NCBI GenBank assembly: GCA_963969365.1
Contig: OZ017747.1
Location: 2,170,001-2,234,000 of the forward strand
Source: Asterochloris sp. CNOR1
Taxonomy: Eukaryota; Chlorophyta; Trebouxiophyceae; Trebouxiales; Trebouxiaceae
DNA length: 64,000 bases
Direction: 5' to 3'
Shown: positions 37,187-50,157 of the stretch, piece after piece
Layout: every line of letters begins with the position of its first letter
How positions within the stretch are numbered: position 1 is the first letter of the stretch
Program-made: the position numbers and the translations under genes
Notes under the pieces: model-generated
Told to the model about the DNA's origin: nothing
The model's input: the letters and a program-made list of their open reading frames with translations, nothing else
Database searches by the model: none

Positions 37187-38552
37187 TCAGGCAGGGTGGA
37201 GCCGCAACTCCTTCACAAGCTTCCAGCTTCGCAGACTTCTGTCGCTGGCATCGGTCTCCCAGACAGAGATGGTGTCCACATCAAAGCCTCTTATCTTTAA
37301 GGTGGTGTTGGGGGGGTCGGACAGATGCTGCCTGGCATCAGCAGCAACCTTGAGCCTGCAAGGCGATGATGTAACATGAGCCAATAGAGCAGCTGGCCTT
37401 GCTGAGGCCACTGAATGGTTGCAGATGCCTGTCTAACGGCCCTGTGTCATCACGCCCTCTGTCATGCCCGGCTGATGCAGAAGCGACTGCGTGACATGGG
37501 GGGTCTGTTACCTTGAATCCTGGTCCATGTCAGAGTACAGCAGGCTCAGATGGGGCATGTAAGGCTGACTGGGCTCCTGTCCAAAAACTTCTCGCGCTGT
37601 CTGCCCCGCCCCCAGCGTGGCAGTGTCTTGACAGCACAGCAGGTAGACACACTGGTGGAAGATGCTGCCGCAAGACAAATCCTCAAAATTGATACGGTAA
37701 GGCTGCACGGCAGTAAGATACACAGTCCACACCAGCAGGCACAGCAGCAGGCACAACAAAGGAGTCATGCACAGGCCTGCATTGCAATGCTGCAAATCTC
37801 TCAGTCGAATGACATCTTGGCAGCAAGCACCGCCAGATGCTACTGAACACACGCTCTTAGCCACACACCTCCAGGCGCCGTGCCAGCAGCTCAGCGTTCT
37901 GCAGCACTGTGGCTTCATCAGAGTGGATGTTGGGCAGCAAAGTGACATGGGGCTGAAAGGAGGGGGCGCCATGCTCATGAGCTAGGCGGTCGATCTCAGA
38001 CTGCAGGTCCTGCTGGGGCCTTCCTGCAGAAGCAGAGTCAGGGCTCAGGGGAGCAGTGCAGCTCACATGCAGGGGCTGGACATGCAGGATGCCTCAGGGA
38101 GGGTACTTCAGGTGCAGGCCAGTGCTGTGTGCATGCCTTGTTTGCAACAAGGTGCCCACAGGAAGGAGAGCCTTTGTGCAGCTTGTGTAGCCAGCCACTG
38201 AACAGGCGTGTCCATAAACACTGCAGTGCAATTGCACATTGTCCCGGGGGCTTTCAATGCGTTGGCGGCTGCATACGCACCGCTCAAGATACAGCCTTTG
38301 TCTGCTCTGCTTTGATGCGCATGCAGGAGGCCACGGCGAGGTGGCCTCACCTTTAGGCTGCACCCAGATGGAGAAGGACACGGCGCAGCAGGCACTGAAG
38401 GAACGTTTGGAGCGCCTTGCGCCCACAGGGGAGCCCGCAATGGTGTTTGCGGCCAGCATGCGAGGGGTCACCCGCCCAGGCGCTACCTGCGTGTGCAGCT
38501 TGTTGGACTCGTCAAGCCCGTCAAGCCCAGAGCACGCTGATGAAACCAGCAT
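37187..38552 (-). CDS. Cyclic phosphodiesterase (2H phosphoesterase, plant CPDase type)
   Basis: Hydrolyses ADP-ribose 1'',2''-cyclic phosphate, a by-product of tRNA splicing. Minus-strand exons 38552-38351, 38023-37869, 37702-37512 and 37355-37187 close in phase. From the ATG at 38459 the protein has 207 residues; the in-frame upstream ATG at 38552 would give 238 and a longer leader. The first 30 residues (MLAANTIAGSPVGARRSKRS) could be an organelle leader. The core starts SFSIWVQPKG. Both catalytic motifs are present: FQPHVTLLP and MPHLSLLYSD (two HxT/S). In between are CGSIFHQCVYLLCCQDT and the plant-like REVFGQEPSQPY. The ending SLRSWKLVKELRLHP matches the family close (..LESWETV..). The start site is the main uncertainty. 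Confidence 0.88.
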
Positions 38553-38917
38553 GTAGCAGCAGCCAGCATGCAAGGGCCGGCTGCCCAAGCGTTGCTGCTA
38601 CATTGTAAGGGCAGCATTTTGGAGTGCAGGACCACCTTGGACGGCGCCTAGCCCACAGCGCAGTCGACTCTGCAGGGTGCAGCTGTGCCAGCAACCATTG
38701 CTGCAAGTAGTCCCAGGCATCCTACAACAACACAGTCCGCAACTCGTCCCTTTTGCTTGCAGCAAATCACAGTGGACTGGCAAACACAGGTTGCACTGCA
38801 GCGAGATGACTGTTGCAGCATCAGTTAGTGGTGCGATTGCAATGGGTGCCTGCAGCAGATGCCAGGATGGTTGGACTCAGTGGCATATCGAGGCTGGCAC
38901 TGTCAAGGGCTGCTGAC

Positions 38918-39350
38918 CTCTGCCGCAGCTGCTTGATCTCCTCGACCTTGCGCTGCACCTCCATCTGGGCAGTCTTGAACAGGCTGGAGATGTTGCGGGT
39001 CAACGTCTCCTTATCTTTTGCGTGACTCTCCTTCTGCAGGCAGCAATGGCAAAGCTTGGCTAATGTTTCAGGTAGGTCAGGGCCAGCCCATGTCGTCAGA
39101 GGCTCACCTCACTTTGAAGTGAGGCCACCTGAGCCCTCAGAGCCAGCAGCTCCTGGTCCTGTTCCTCAACTTTGGCACTCAACTGTACAGCAGCTGTCAG
39201 GAATGTTGACCTGAGGGATGGCTTGCCAGATCCAAGAGCAAGCTGAGGAGGACTCACCTCTGCAAGCTGAGCTTTGAGCAAGGCTTCGCCCTCAGCAGGA
39301 AGAGCGCTCTCTAGATCTCCATACAAATCAGCATCAGGGTCATCGGGCAT
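38918..39350 (-). CDS. Small acidic coiled-coil protein (3' end unresolved)
   Basis: Not recognised. Exons 39350-39258, 39182-39108 and 39033-38918 are in phase and give about 94 residues. The start MPDDPDADLYGDLESALPA is acidic; then two coiled-coil stretches, LSAKVEEQDQELLALRAQVA and KESHAKDKETLTRNI, followed by QMEVQRKVEEIKQLRQ. Exon 3 ends after a second codon base. A likely further exon encodes AWDYLQQWLLAQLHPAEST (about 38706-38650), but its frame does not join exon 3 directly, so an exon is missing or the junction differs. The 147-bp gap to eL18 holds a divergent promoter. Confidence 0.5.
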
Positions 39351-39497
39351 TCAAGGACTTCCGTGGGTGTTCCCTGCAAGCAGACAAGCCTTGCCTGCAC
39401 TCTAACCCTTTGTAGGGTTGACTAGTAGGTCAGATCCAGTGCGGCTTGTCCTCACAGACACCTTACACAGTGGTGAGAGGGGCCCCGGAGGGCAGCC
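39351..39497. promoter_or_regulatory. Divergent promoter, coiled-coil gene / eL18
   Basis: 147 bp between the start codons of a ribosomal protein gene and its divergent neighbour, so it probably drives both. Confidence 0.4.
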
Positions 39498-41049
<1,552 letters not shown>

Positions 41050-41358
41050 GCTCCTTTGCTGGGGAGTGATCATGCTGGACAGCATTGGCACTTCGAATGC
41101 TGGAGTTGCAAGGCTTCCATGGACAGCACTGCCTGGAGTGCTTTGCGACATTGCCTACCAGTGCAATTTCCTGCAGCATCACCTTGTAAAAGCTCTACAT
41201 TACATGGGATTCTGCTAGGCACTCATGCACTGAGCTCGGGGCACATCGCTTACACTGTTCACGTCAAAGGCAATCAGATCACAACAGAATAGGCCTAGGC
41301 TTGTGAGCCCTCAGCAAGAAACTGGAAGCGAACCCCATGCAGCAGCATAAAAGGTGCA
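41050..41358. other. Convergent intergenic region
   Basis: 309 bp between the stops of eL18 and the RavA-like gene. Only the TGTAA noted for eL18 is recognisable. Confidence 0.4.
41185..41189 (+). terminator. TGTAA poly(A) signal of eL18
   Basis: TGTAA 136 bp after the eL18 stop in the convergent gap; a normal green-algal 3' UTR distance. Confidence 0.4.
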
Positions 41359-44300
41359 TCAACCGCGCTGTGAGATGCCCTTGGAGTACTGCTTGAAGCG
41401 CTTGGGCAGCAGCCTCTCAAGCAGTCCTGGTACCTCAGGGTGCTGCAGGGCAGCCTCAAGCACCATGGACTCTCTGAGCAGATCCTCAACCTGCAGCACA
41501 GCAGCTTGTCAGCACCCCCTGCCTGGACAGCAGCTTGAGCCTGTAGGTCCAAGCAGCAAGCATTCAGAAGCTCAGACCCTGCAACGGCGGCTTGGAGGAG
41601 CACAGGACCATGCACGAACGCACACCTTCTTCTTGTTCTCTGTCATCTGGGGTGTCAGCGTCTGCACAGCTGCCTGCACTGACGATTCGCTCTGCCACAC
41701 TGTGGTGCGCAGTTGAGGGTACTGCCCCCCAAGAGTGGCTGCCAGAGCTTCCTGGCGGCTCTGCAGCAGGTCACGCACCCCAGCTGCCTCCTCCTCTGCC
41801 TCCACCAGCTCCTGAACAGGCACACCTCCATGCTCAGCTGGGTACAGTGTGGGAGGATGGCAGCCGCTCTTTTTAGCAGTATCAGCATCAGAATACAGTG
41901 GCTTCTGTAGTCTGATGCAGTGCCCCCCAATTGTCCTCGGCTGCAGAGAGCAGACGACATCTCTTGATGGCAAATCCAGGACTCTTGGGCAACAGTTGCT
42001 GCCCAGCCATGCTCAGTCAGGGGAACCCACCTGGTCAGCTGGCCTCTCCATGATGCGGCAGCAGCGCCCGAACAGGCCCAGGAAGACCAGCTCTGTCTGT
42101 TGCAGGCCTGGGTCTGAGGCAATGGTCTCAAGCACATATGCCCGGACCTTCTGGGCATCATCCGGCCTGTTGCCAAAAACAAACTCCAGCAGCAGGCAGT
42201 CGTACTCATGCACCTACACACCAGGATGGAAGGGGGCTTTGAGCACTGCGGCAGCCAGTGTCAGGGCGGCACCGCCCAGCTGAACTTGGAGGCAAGCCAG
42301 TGCAGTGCACAGCTGCAGTCCCACCAAAGAGGAGACACATGGCAGGCAGTGGGGTGCAGCCTGTCAACACAGACAGCTTGCAAACATGAGCAGTAAAGTG
42401 TAGAGCATGGCCCCACCTCCTCCCTGTTGTCTGCATAGGCAGCCACTTGCAGAAGGTTGATGGCCTTCATGAAGCGACGGTCTGACACATAGATGGGGGG
42501 CTCGCACTTGTCCTGGAGGTAGTCCCGCAAGGAGGTCAGTACATTGACCACCGAGTCTGGCACGTGCACCGCGCCAACAGCTGCCTCCACAGTGTGCCTG
42601 CAGGCCGCATCAGGACAGGACCATGTGCAGCTCCTTAATCAGGGAGCCTCAGCTCTGCGTCCTGAGCTTGTCCCACACACAGCACCAAGGGCCTCCCATT
42701 GCCCAGCTGCTGCAACCACCTCCAGTCCCAGCACCCAGAACAATGCCTTGCCGGATGGCGCACGTCCTTTTGGACAAGCCGCGTCACACATGAGGAGTGA
42801 TGGCACCAGCAATGTGACAAGCCATGAGGTGAGCCATAAGACAAGCACCACGTGCACAGGGCTCACCCCAACACCTCCCAAAATAAGCCTAGCAACCATC
42901 GCTGTGGCGGTCACCGCAGCAGGGCTTACTGCAGTGCACTGGAGCACACCTGAAGTCTTCAAGGTCCAGCCCAGAAGTGCCCTCAGCCGCCTCCACTGCT
43001 GGCGCCCCATTGCCGCTGGGCTCACCAGCAGGGGCAGCCCCAGGGTTGGAGGCACCCTGGCGGGCTGCCAGGCGAGCCAGGTTGCCCAGCTGGGCGCTGG
43101 AGACCTGGCTGACAGAGCGTCGCACCAGGAAGCGATCGTACAGGGCGTCCAGCTCTTCAGACTCTGGCAGCTCGTTGGAGGCACCAATCTGCAGCAGGGA
43201 AGGTTGGCAGAGGCCGGCAAGGGGTTGCATGGCAAGTAGCAGAATAGCCGCTTGCATACGGTCATGTGCAGATGGGGCTAGGGTGCAGTGATGCTCCAAG
43301 CCTTGTCAGCTGGTGCTGGCAGCACAAACCACAGACAATAAGCCATTCTGTGCTGACACCTGCAACATCGTCGTCAGGGACAATGCATGAGCAGGGTGCC
43401 ATAGCATGACCTCCAGCATGGCCACGAGGAGCTTACCAGGCACAGCAGGGGCACCGGCAGGCGCTGGTTGCCATTGTCAAACAGGCGCTCGTTGAGCAGG
43501 GTGAGCAGCGCGTTCAGGATGGCACTGTTGGCCTTGAAAATCTCATCAATGAAGGCCACCTCCGCGGTGGGGAGGTACCCATCCACCTTGCGCATGTACT
43601 CGTCATTCTCCAGGCCTGCAGCCAGCAGAGACCGTGCAGTGGCCCAACTCTAGTACACTTTGATGATGCAGGCAGCACGGGCAGCATGTTGTTTGGTGAC
43701 CCCACAGGCAGGCCGCTGCACTTGTGACAAGCGTCTCAGGTGGGCTGCAGATGCCATACAGCACACGCTCCAGAAATGGCCTCACAATCCAGTGCAAGAC
43801 TTTGATCGGGATGGCCCCATGATCAGCAGCATGGTGGCAAGGCTGACTGTTGCTGCACACAGCGACCCTTGGTCGCAGAGAGTGGGCACTCAGCGGGGGC
43901 CACATATCAGCATGCCAGCACGGAATACGCCAGCACAGTTTTCACCTCGCATGGACAGGGGGCCAAATAGTTCTTCTGGGACTGAGAATCTGGTCAGCAG
44001 GCGCTCATAGTATGTGCCTGTGGTCAGCTTGCTCAGGCGGCGGCTCAGCTCCGACTTGGCTGTGCCAGGGGGACCCAGCAGCAGCAGATGCTCGCCTGAC
44101 AAAGCTGCCAGCAGCATCAGGCGGACCTGCAGGCATGGAGCCATGCTGCATGCGCCAGGCAAGTGCTAGCAGCCAGAAGGTCAGAAGTGAAGCGCATGTC
44201 ATTGCCTCACAGGCCTCAGCACAATGGATGAAGAAGTGGTGGAAGCAGAAGCTTAGGAGGGGAGGGCCTGCCACTCCTGGCCGTGCAGCATGACGGTCAC

Positions 44301-44800
44301 TGATCCGACGGCCTACCTCAGTCTCACGCTCCAGCAGGCCCTTGGCAAGCTGACGCACAGAGGCGAGGACCTTGCCCTTGAGCCCCTCTGAAGTGTCTGG
44401 GCTGACGATGCCCTCCACAGAGGTTGCGCTTTGCTGCAGGATAGCTGCATGCTTGTCATCCACCCCCTGAGTGAGGGAAGAGATCAGCTGCAGGACGCTG
44501 GAGTCCACTGCAGGGCCCTGCAATCCATGGACACATTGAGGGTCATGCAGCGGTGGGCGATGACAATTTGCTATGCAGCTGCAACGCAGATGGACATGCA
44601 AGTCTCACCTGTTGATCCGCCCTGACTGCCTGCAGCACCCATCTGGGCATGGCACATCTCTGCTGGTTGCAAAGCTGCTGCTTTGGCAGCCTCTTGGTGC
44701 AAGCCTGCTGGTCGATTAGACAAGGTGCAGCCGGCACAGATGGTGCCTGTGGCCTGACCGCTGCCTGTGGCAGGACAAAGGAATAGGTGAGAGCTGACAT
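41359..44800 (-). CDS. RavA-like MoxR-family AAA+ ATPase, probably plastid
   Basis: MoxR AAA+ ATPase of the RavA type; in bacteria RavA works with the VWA protein ViaA as a chaperone-like pair. Nine minus-strand exons (44800-44609, 44517-44317, 44126-43946, 43615-43437, 43188-42950, 42597-42417, 42213-42031, 41811-41626, 41490-41359) close to 557 residues. The first 64 residues, poor in acids and rich in Ala, Gln, Arg, Pro, suit a transit peptide (ending near VLQAVRADQ). Walker A GPPGTAKSEL at about 149; FSVPEELFGPLSMRG; Walker B VAFIDEIF at about 211; ANSAILNALLTLLNERLFDN; sensor 1 IGASNELPE; arginine finger region ALYDRFLVRR; sensor 2 area PPIYVSDRRFMKAINLLQVA. The tail has a coiled coil (LVEAEEEAAGVRDLLQSRQE) and LLERLLPKRF. 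The start ATG is clear. Head-to-head with the ViaA-like gene, which strongly supports a joint role. Confidence 0.85.
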
Positions 44801-45476
44801 GGCCGGCAACTGAAAAAATGGAGATCAATGTAGGTCAAATCCAGATCTGCAGGTTGACCGCTCCACTTTGTAGATGTCAATCAGGGTGTAGAAGTCATTT
44901 GGTGTTTGCCCTGGGAGAACAGGCAATGCTCTTGGGCACTCTGCTGCCTGGAAGGGCTATGCCCCCACCTGCACAGCACAGTGTCCAGGAGGATGCAGCC
45001 AGGGTGACAGCAGGGAGGCAACGCACTCACAAAATCTGCAGCATGGCTCCCCATGCAACAGCAGCAGCTGCCATGCTGAATGCAGCCTCAGCAACTGTGC
45101 CCCGGGGGGACGGCCATGATGCATTGCTGCATGGCCTGGGAGAGGTTGGGGACGTGGCTCCCACGCACATGCCATGGCTGCTGCGGCTGGCGCACGTCAG
45201 GTCAGCCACTTTGATGTTGGATTGCTGACTCTGCTGGTATTGCAAGCTCCCACCAGCTGTGTTGTGCAATGCAGGGCAAGAGTTCATAAGGGCGACTCCC
45301 AAGATGCACTGCAAGACAGTGCACGTGGCCTGCTGCTCTGGAGGGTGAGTACTAGCTGCTTGCAGCTCGCTTCTGCTGCAAGCAGTGCCCCTGGGTAAAG
45401 CAGCTGCTGAGGCAGCCAATGGGGGGTGCTTACCCCAGCATGCTCGCCAGACTTGATAGTCTGATCTTTGCTGCAG
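44801..45476. promoter_or_regulatory. Divergent region between RavA- and ViaA-like genes
   Basis: 676 bp. It must hold both promoters and the first exon(s) of the ViaA-like gene. Candidate short ATG exons exist (for example 45073, 45170, 45304), but none joins the first safe exon in the right phase, so none is annotated. Confidence 0.4.
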
Positions 45477-48400
45477 AGAGCCTTGGATGATGGCCTGCTT
45501 CCAGATGATGCCACATTGGGGCGCCTGAGCCTGTCCCCTGACAGCTTTGCCTGTGGCCGCAACATCGAGGGCCTGAGGTGGCCCGAGGAGCCCCTACGCC
45601 CTGTGCTCATACGTGAGTCTGACCCCTTGGTGCCAGGAGTGCTGCGCCACTGTGATAGGTCGCGGCCTAGGGGACGCACTGCTCACAGGCCTCACAGCAA
45701 AGGCCAGTGTTGAGAAGGCTGCTTTTGTGCGCCTGCCTCTGCTAAGACTACAATCTGAGCAAGCACTGCTGCGCCTCCTGCAGGGGTGCTGGCCCAGCTT
45801 GATGTGGCCAGGTTTGCCCGCAAGTACCCAGCCGTGAAGGACGCTCTGCTGCGCAGCCTGCTAGAGCTCATCTTCAAGTACCACAAGACAATGCTTGGGT
45901 GAGCACTGGACACCGGTGCTGTCCTGTGAACAGGGAGCTCCTCAGCGCTGCCACCCCCAGCGTCACACTGCCTGGCCCCTTCGCAGCGGAGGACACCTGC
46001 ATCAGCATCACACCCTGGAGCTGTGGGTCATGTGGCACTCACAGCGCCTGGCGCTGCGTGCACTGCAGGGAGGCTGAGGAGGCAAAGGCCAGGGCCACAG
46101 ATGGCGCTGGCAACATGTATTTGACTGTGAAGGAGCTGCAGAAGCAGGAGGAGCAGCGGCGAGCAGGTAGGGGTGCATTCCTCATCTGCAGCATCACACT
46201 TGCGCTGGCGTCACGTGAATGGCAGAGAGTCGCTGCTGTGTCTCAGAATGAGAGGCAGAGAGGAAGCCTGCATACTCGAGGCTCCACTGCTGCCCTGCAG
46301 TGCGCGGCAACAGGGCGATTGCCTCCGCTCGCCCCCAAGTGGCGCTGCCAGACGATGATGCTGACGATGACGCAGCAGCTGAGGCAGCAGCTGAGCGCGC
46401 AACCTGGTCCCCAGAGAGGGCAACAGCAGAGGCTCTAGCAGGTGCACTGCAGCAGCAGTGGGAGGCGCCCATGGCTACCCTCAGCAAGGCAGGCAAGGCC
46501 TTTGAGGGGCTGGAGGCCCTGCTGGGAGGGGCAAGGGGTGGCGGGTTTGACCTCAGGGTGAGGCCTGGATTGCCAGCCTGCATGCCACTCCAGCATCACA
46601 TCTGCTGCAGGGCAGCCTGCCTGTGATGGGCAGTGCTGCTTATTTCTTCATCTTGCAGTCAATGTTGCCTGTCTTTACCTGGCAGTGCAAGTCGGCCTGA
46701 GCCTGCCTTAGGTGCACCCAAGATCAGCTTGATTCAAGAACAAGGCAAAGAGAAGTCTGGGCAAGGTGTCTGACACATGTGCCTCCAGCCATGTGCTGTG
46801 TCGCCACAGTAGCAGATGCTGTGCCGCTCAATGTGCTGTCTCAGCTTGTTGCCAGCCTGCTACGCCTCAAGCTGCTGCAGGGCGCCGCTGGCGTCATGCC
46901 GCCCTGACCCTGCGCTGGTGCCCCTCTGGCTGCAGTCCCACCTGTGGAATCGCAAGGGATGGACGGAGATGGACCGCATGCGCAGCCGCCTGGAGGACCT
47001 ACGGGAGCTGCGCGACCTTGTGCGCTCCCTGGGGCGTGGGGGCGGCTGGGGCCCCCTGCGGCGGGCGCCGACACAGTTCCTGGACATGCGCGCGCGCCCT
47101 GGGCTGCTGCGCACCGTCCTGGAGCAGCAGGAGACGCGGGGCCTCACGCGCTCGGATGACATTTCTCGCCTCCTGCCATCAGAGGCAAGCACGGGAGTTG
47201 CTTGGAGGGTGCCTGCCCAAGTGGAGGACTGCTGATCAGCTTGATGATACTACTGCCAGGCAGGTGGTCTTTGCTTGGACATGTGTGACATCGAAATCGC
47301 TTTGAGCCTCCTATCGCCAAGGCAAAGCACGCATGTGGCCAGCATGCCTGGCGTCAGCCTGTTCCCACTGGTGGCTGCTGCAGTCCCGCTACCACCGGGC
47401 AGATGCTGACAGGCCGCCCAGACCCTGCCTGCATCTGTGCAACACCCACATCTTTGTACTCCGCACGGTGCAGGCTGCCACCCTGGCCCGCGGCCGCACA
47501 GTGCGCCAGTCCAAGCTCATGTTCTACGCCAAGGTGGTGGAGAAGGCGCTACAGACGTATGAGCGCGACGGGTGGGGCGAGTTCCCCACCCAGATCATCC
47601 CTGAGCGGCGTGAGATCAGGCAGGTCTTGTGCTCAGACCCAAGAGCGCCACCAGCTGCAGCTTTTTGTTACTCGGCCCTGGTCCGTGCACAGTGCTTCAG
47701 CGGCCTCTGTGCCACCAGCACCTGGGGCCCCGCTTTCAAGGCTGGGGCTGCTCCCTGTGCAGCCTGAGCGCTGGTAGGTCGGCCCCCCCACCCTGCAGAC
47801 CCCACCTGTGCAGGCCCACAGCTGACCGCGGGCCCATCCTGCTCTGTGTGGACACATCAGGCTCCATGAGGGGCGCCCGCGAGACAGTGGCCAAGGCCCT
47901 TGCCCTGGAGTGCATGCGTGCGGCCAAGGCGCAGGAGCGGGGGTGCTACGTCTTTGCCTTTGCAGGGCCCCAGGAGGTGGGCAGGCTGCTGGCCTCCGCG
48001 AGGCAATGATCATGCAGCTCTGCATCAGGCCTGCCACAGTTGTCGCACATGGGGTGCAGTGTGTTTGCATTTTGGGGGCTCAGGAGGTTGGGTGGGGGTT
48101 CTCGCCACCTGCAGGTGGGGGCATGCAGAGTCGATGGCATGATGCAGACATCGTAGGGTGTCTTGAGCTACACTGGGTGCCTGGTGCACAGGCCACCTGG
48201 CTCTGCTGCATTCCAGTTGGGCAGCTGCAGCCATCATGAAGGCCTGCTGTCAGCATGCTGCCTGGCATTGGTCCACCCCTGCCAGCATGCTGCCTGCCCT
48301 GCAGGTGAAGGAGCTGGAGCTAGGCACAGACATGAAGAGCGTAGTCAACCTGCTGGACTTCCTGGAGAAGGTGTTCAACGGGGGCTCTGACTTCAACGAG

Positions 48401-49409
48401 CCCATCCGGCGCTGCCTCACGCGGCTGTCGGATGCTAAGTGGGCCAACTCAGACATCCTGCTGGTGTCCGATGGGGAGCTGCGCCAGCCTGGCCAGGTGG
48501 GCACTCGCTCATCCTGGAGCAGCACTCAGCAAGCTGTGAGGCCGCTTGGGGCCAAGCCGCCGCTGCCTCATGCTGGGTGCACTCATGGTGCAGAGCAGCA
48601 CAGCAACCCTGATGCATCAGCTCAGGGTCTTCTTCTGGGCCAGCGAGCCACTGCATCAGCCTGCAGGAGCCAAGCCGATCTGCTAAAAGGATGCAGTAGT
48701 TGCAGGCAACCTGGACCATGCCTGGCTGCCGAAAGACCATGCAGCACAGCTGATGCCGCCTGAATGGTGCCTGGCTCCAGGAGATCATGCGCAAGCTGTC
48801 TGGCGCCAAGGACAAGCTTGCTCTGCGGGTGCATGCCCTCATCGTCGGGTCCCCTGAGAAAAAGCGAGCAGACCCAGCCGTGCTGCGCGCCCTCTGCAGC
48901 AACCCCCTGCCCAGCGGGCGCATGGAGACGCTCATCACAGAATTTGCTGGTTGGGCCTCGGTGAGCTGCCCTGCTGTTGACAGATTGCTGGAGCTGCAGC
49001 TATTGGTGCTTATGGCTCACGAAGTGTGCCGGCTGACCTCTGGCAGGTGGCCCTCACGACAGGAGCGTGGCCTTCGCTGGCAGTGGCTCACAGAATTGGC
49101 TGCCTAGGCTTCTCTGAGTTGGTCCTGATGTCTGACACCTGGTGCAGCTTTGGCCTGCCTGCTGCTCAGGCCCTTTCAGCTGGGATGCACTAGCATTGCA
49201 GGTCATCCATTTGGGTGAGATGTTGCCACGTGCAGGTGCAAGGAGACCAGAGCATGAAGTTTGACTGGGATGATGCCATGGGAAATGCAACGAGGAGATC
49301 CAAAAGCCTGCAGGAGGAGGCCTACCGGCAAAAGGAGATCAAGCGCAAGCGCCAGGCCACCAAGGCTGCAAGCAACAAGGCTGCCCCTCCCCGCAGCAGA
49401 GGGCGGTAA
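45477..49409 (+). CDS. ViaA-like von Willebrand factor A (VWA) protein (5' end not placed)
   Basis: Partner-type VWA protein for the RavA-like ATPase. Supported exons: 45477-45612, 45784-45898, 45934-46166, 46301-46557 (end uncertain), 46936-47184, 47474-47619, 47814-47976, 48305-48496, 48781-48960 and 49236-49409. Apart from the stretch around 46540-46935, phases close; about 615 residues. N-terminal helices (RFARKYPAVKDALLRSLLEL) are followed by a possible zinc knuckle C-x2-C-x6-C-x2-C (CGSCGTHSAWRCVHC). The ViaA-like stretch is RGRTVRQSKLMFYAKVVEKA, WGEFPTQIIPERREIR. The VWA domain has MIDAS LLCVDTSGSM (47840s), DMKSVVNLLDFLEKVFNGGS, CLTRLSDAKWANSD and ILLVSDGELRQP. The basic tail ends KRKRQATKAASNKAAPPRSR. 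A helical segment near 46810 (PLNVLSQLVASLLRLKLLQ) is probably an exon, but its borders are unclear. Two introns are GC-AG. Confidence 0.8.
47185..47813 (+). other. Two GC-AG introns in the ViaA-like gene
   Basis: 47185-47473 starts GAG|GCAAGC and keeps phase 0. 47620-47813 starts ATCAG|GCAGGT; only the GC position gives the phase-2 junction that restores IRPTADRGPILL. Using the GT three bases downstream breaks the frame. Confidence 0.65.
48055..48105 (+). repeat. Echo of VWA exon end and donor
   Basis: TGTTTGCATTTTGGGGGCT and CAGGAGGTTGGG at 48062-48092 resemble the exon end TCTTTGCCTTTGCAGGGCC and CAGGAGGTGGGC at 47951-47982, about 110 bp upstream. Confidence 0.6.
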
Positions 49410-50157
49410 GTAGCACAGGGACTTTACCAACATTTAGTTCATGTTCGGCAATGTCATTCTTTGAACACACGTTTGTGACATTCATTCTGCTGGAATGCCG
49501 TCAAGTCAGACAGGAGATTCAAAGGACAAGCAAAGTGGAATCCAGTCAAGCACAGAGATGAACTGGAGCACTCTGCCGTCCACCTGCGGCCAGGAAGCCC
49601 AGCAGGTGACTGTCCTTAAACCAGGGCATCCTAATCCAGGCGGGAGCAGCTGCCATCAGGGGCTTTGCTGTCAGGGATGGCGATTTGTGCCCCTGGGAGG
49701 AGCTGAGCGTCGTCCAATGTGACCTACACAAATGACAGGGGTGCTCAGCACTGGGTGGAATAGGACTGACATGATCAGATGCAGACACTGGAATCCACCA
49801 GGTTGCAACCACATCTTGAAGACGTGCGCCATTGGTGCAACTGCTGGTGGGCACACTGGACTAGTAAATCATTTTCGCAAGAAAATGAATCTGCTGTTGA
49901 GATGTGACCTTGCTCGGGACTTACCTGGCTGGGCTGCCTGCAGTAGCATATACGGTTAGTCACTAAGTTTCACTAGTGTTGATGGCCGACAGCAAACCCT
50001 TCCACACCTGCCACATCCTGAGGGTTCGCCTCCCCTAAACCCTCAGGATGCTTGTGTTGTTTGAGGGGGTTACTGATGCTACTGTGGCCAGCTGTGCATG
50101 TTTTCCAAACTTGACAAAACCTGAAGATGGCATGCTTTCTGAAGCTGGAGCCCCTCA
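49410..50157. other. Intergenic with an inverted repeat
   Basis: 748 bp. An AT-rich 3' flank of the ViaA-like gene lies at 49410-49500. A 13-bp inverted repeat, CATCCTGAGGGTT / AACCCTCAGGATG, sits at 50014-50026 and 50038-50050; its loop side carries CCCTAAACCCT. No gene recognised. Confidence 0.5.

Noticed and set aside
44818-45228. 136-codon plus-strand frame as ViaA first exon
   Set aside because: It does not join the first secure exon in phase and its composition does not look like a leader; left unannotated.
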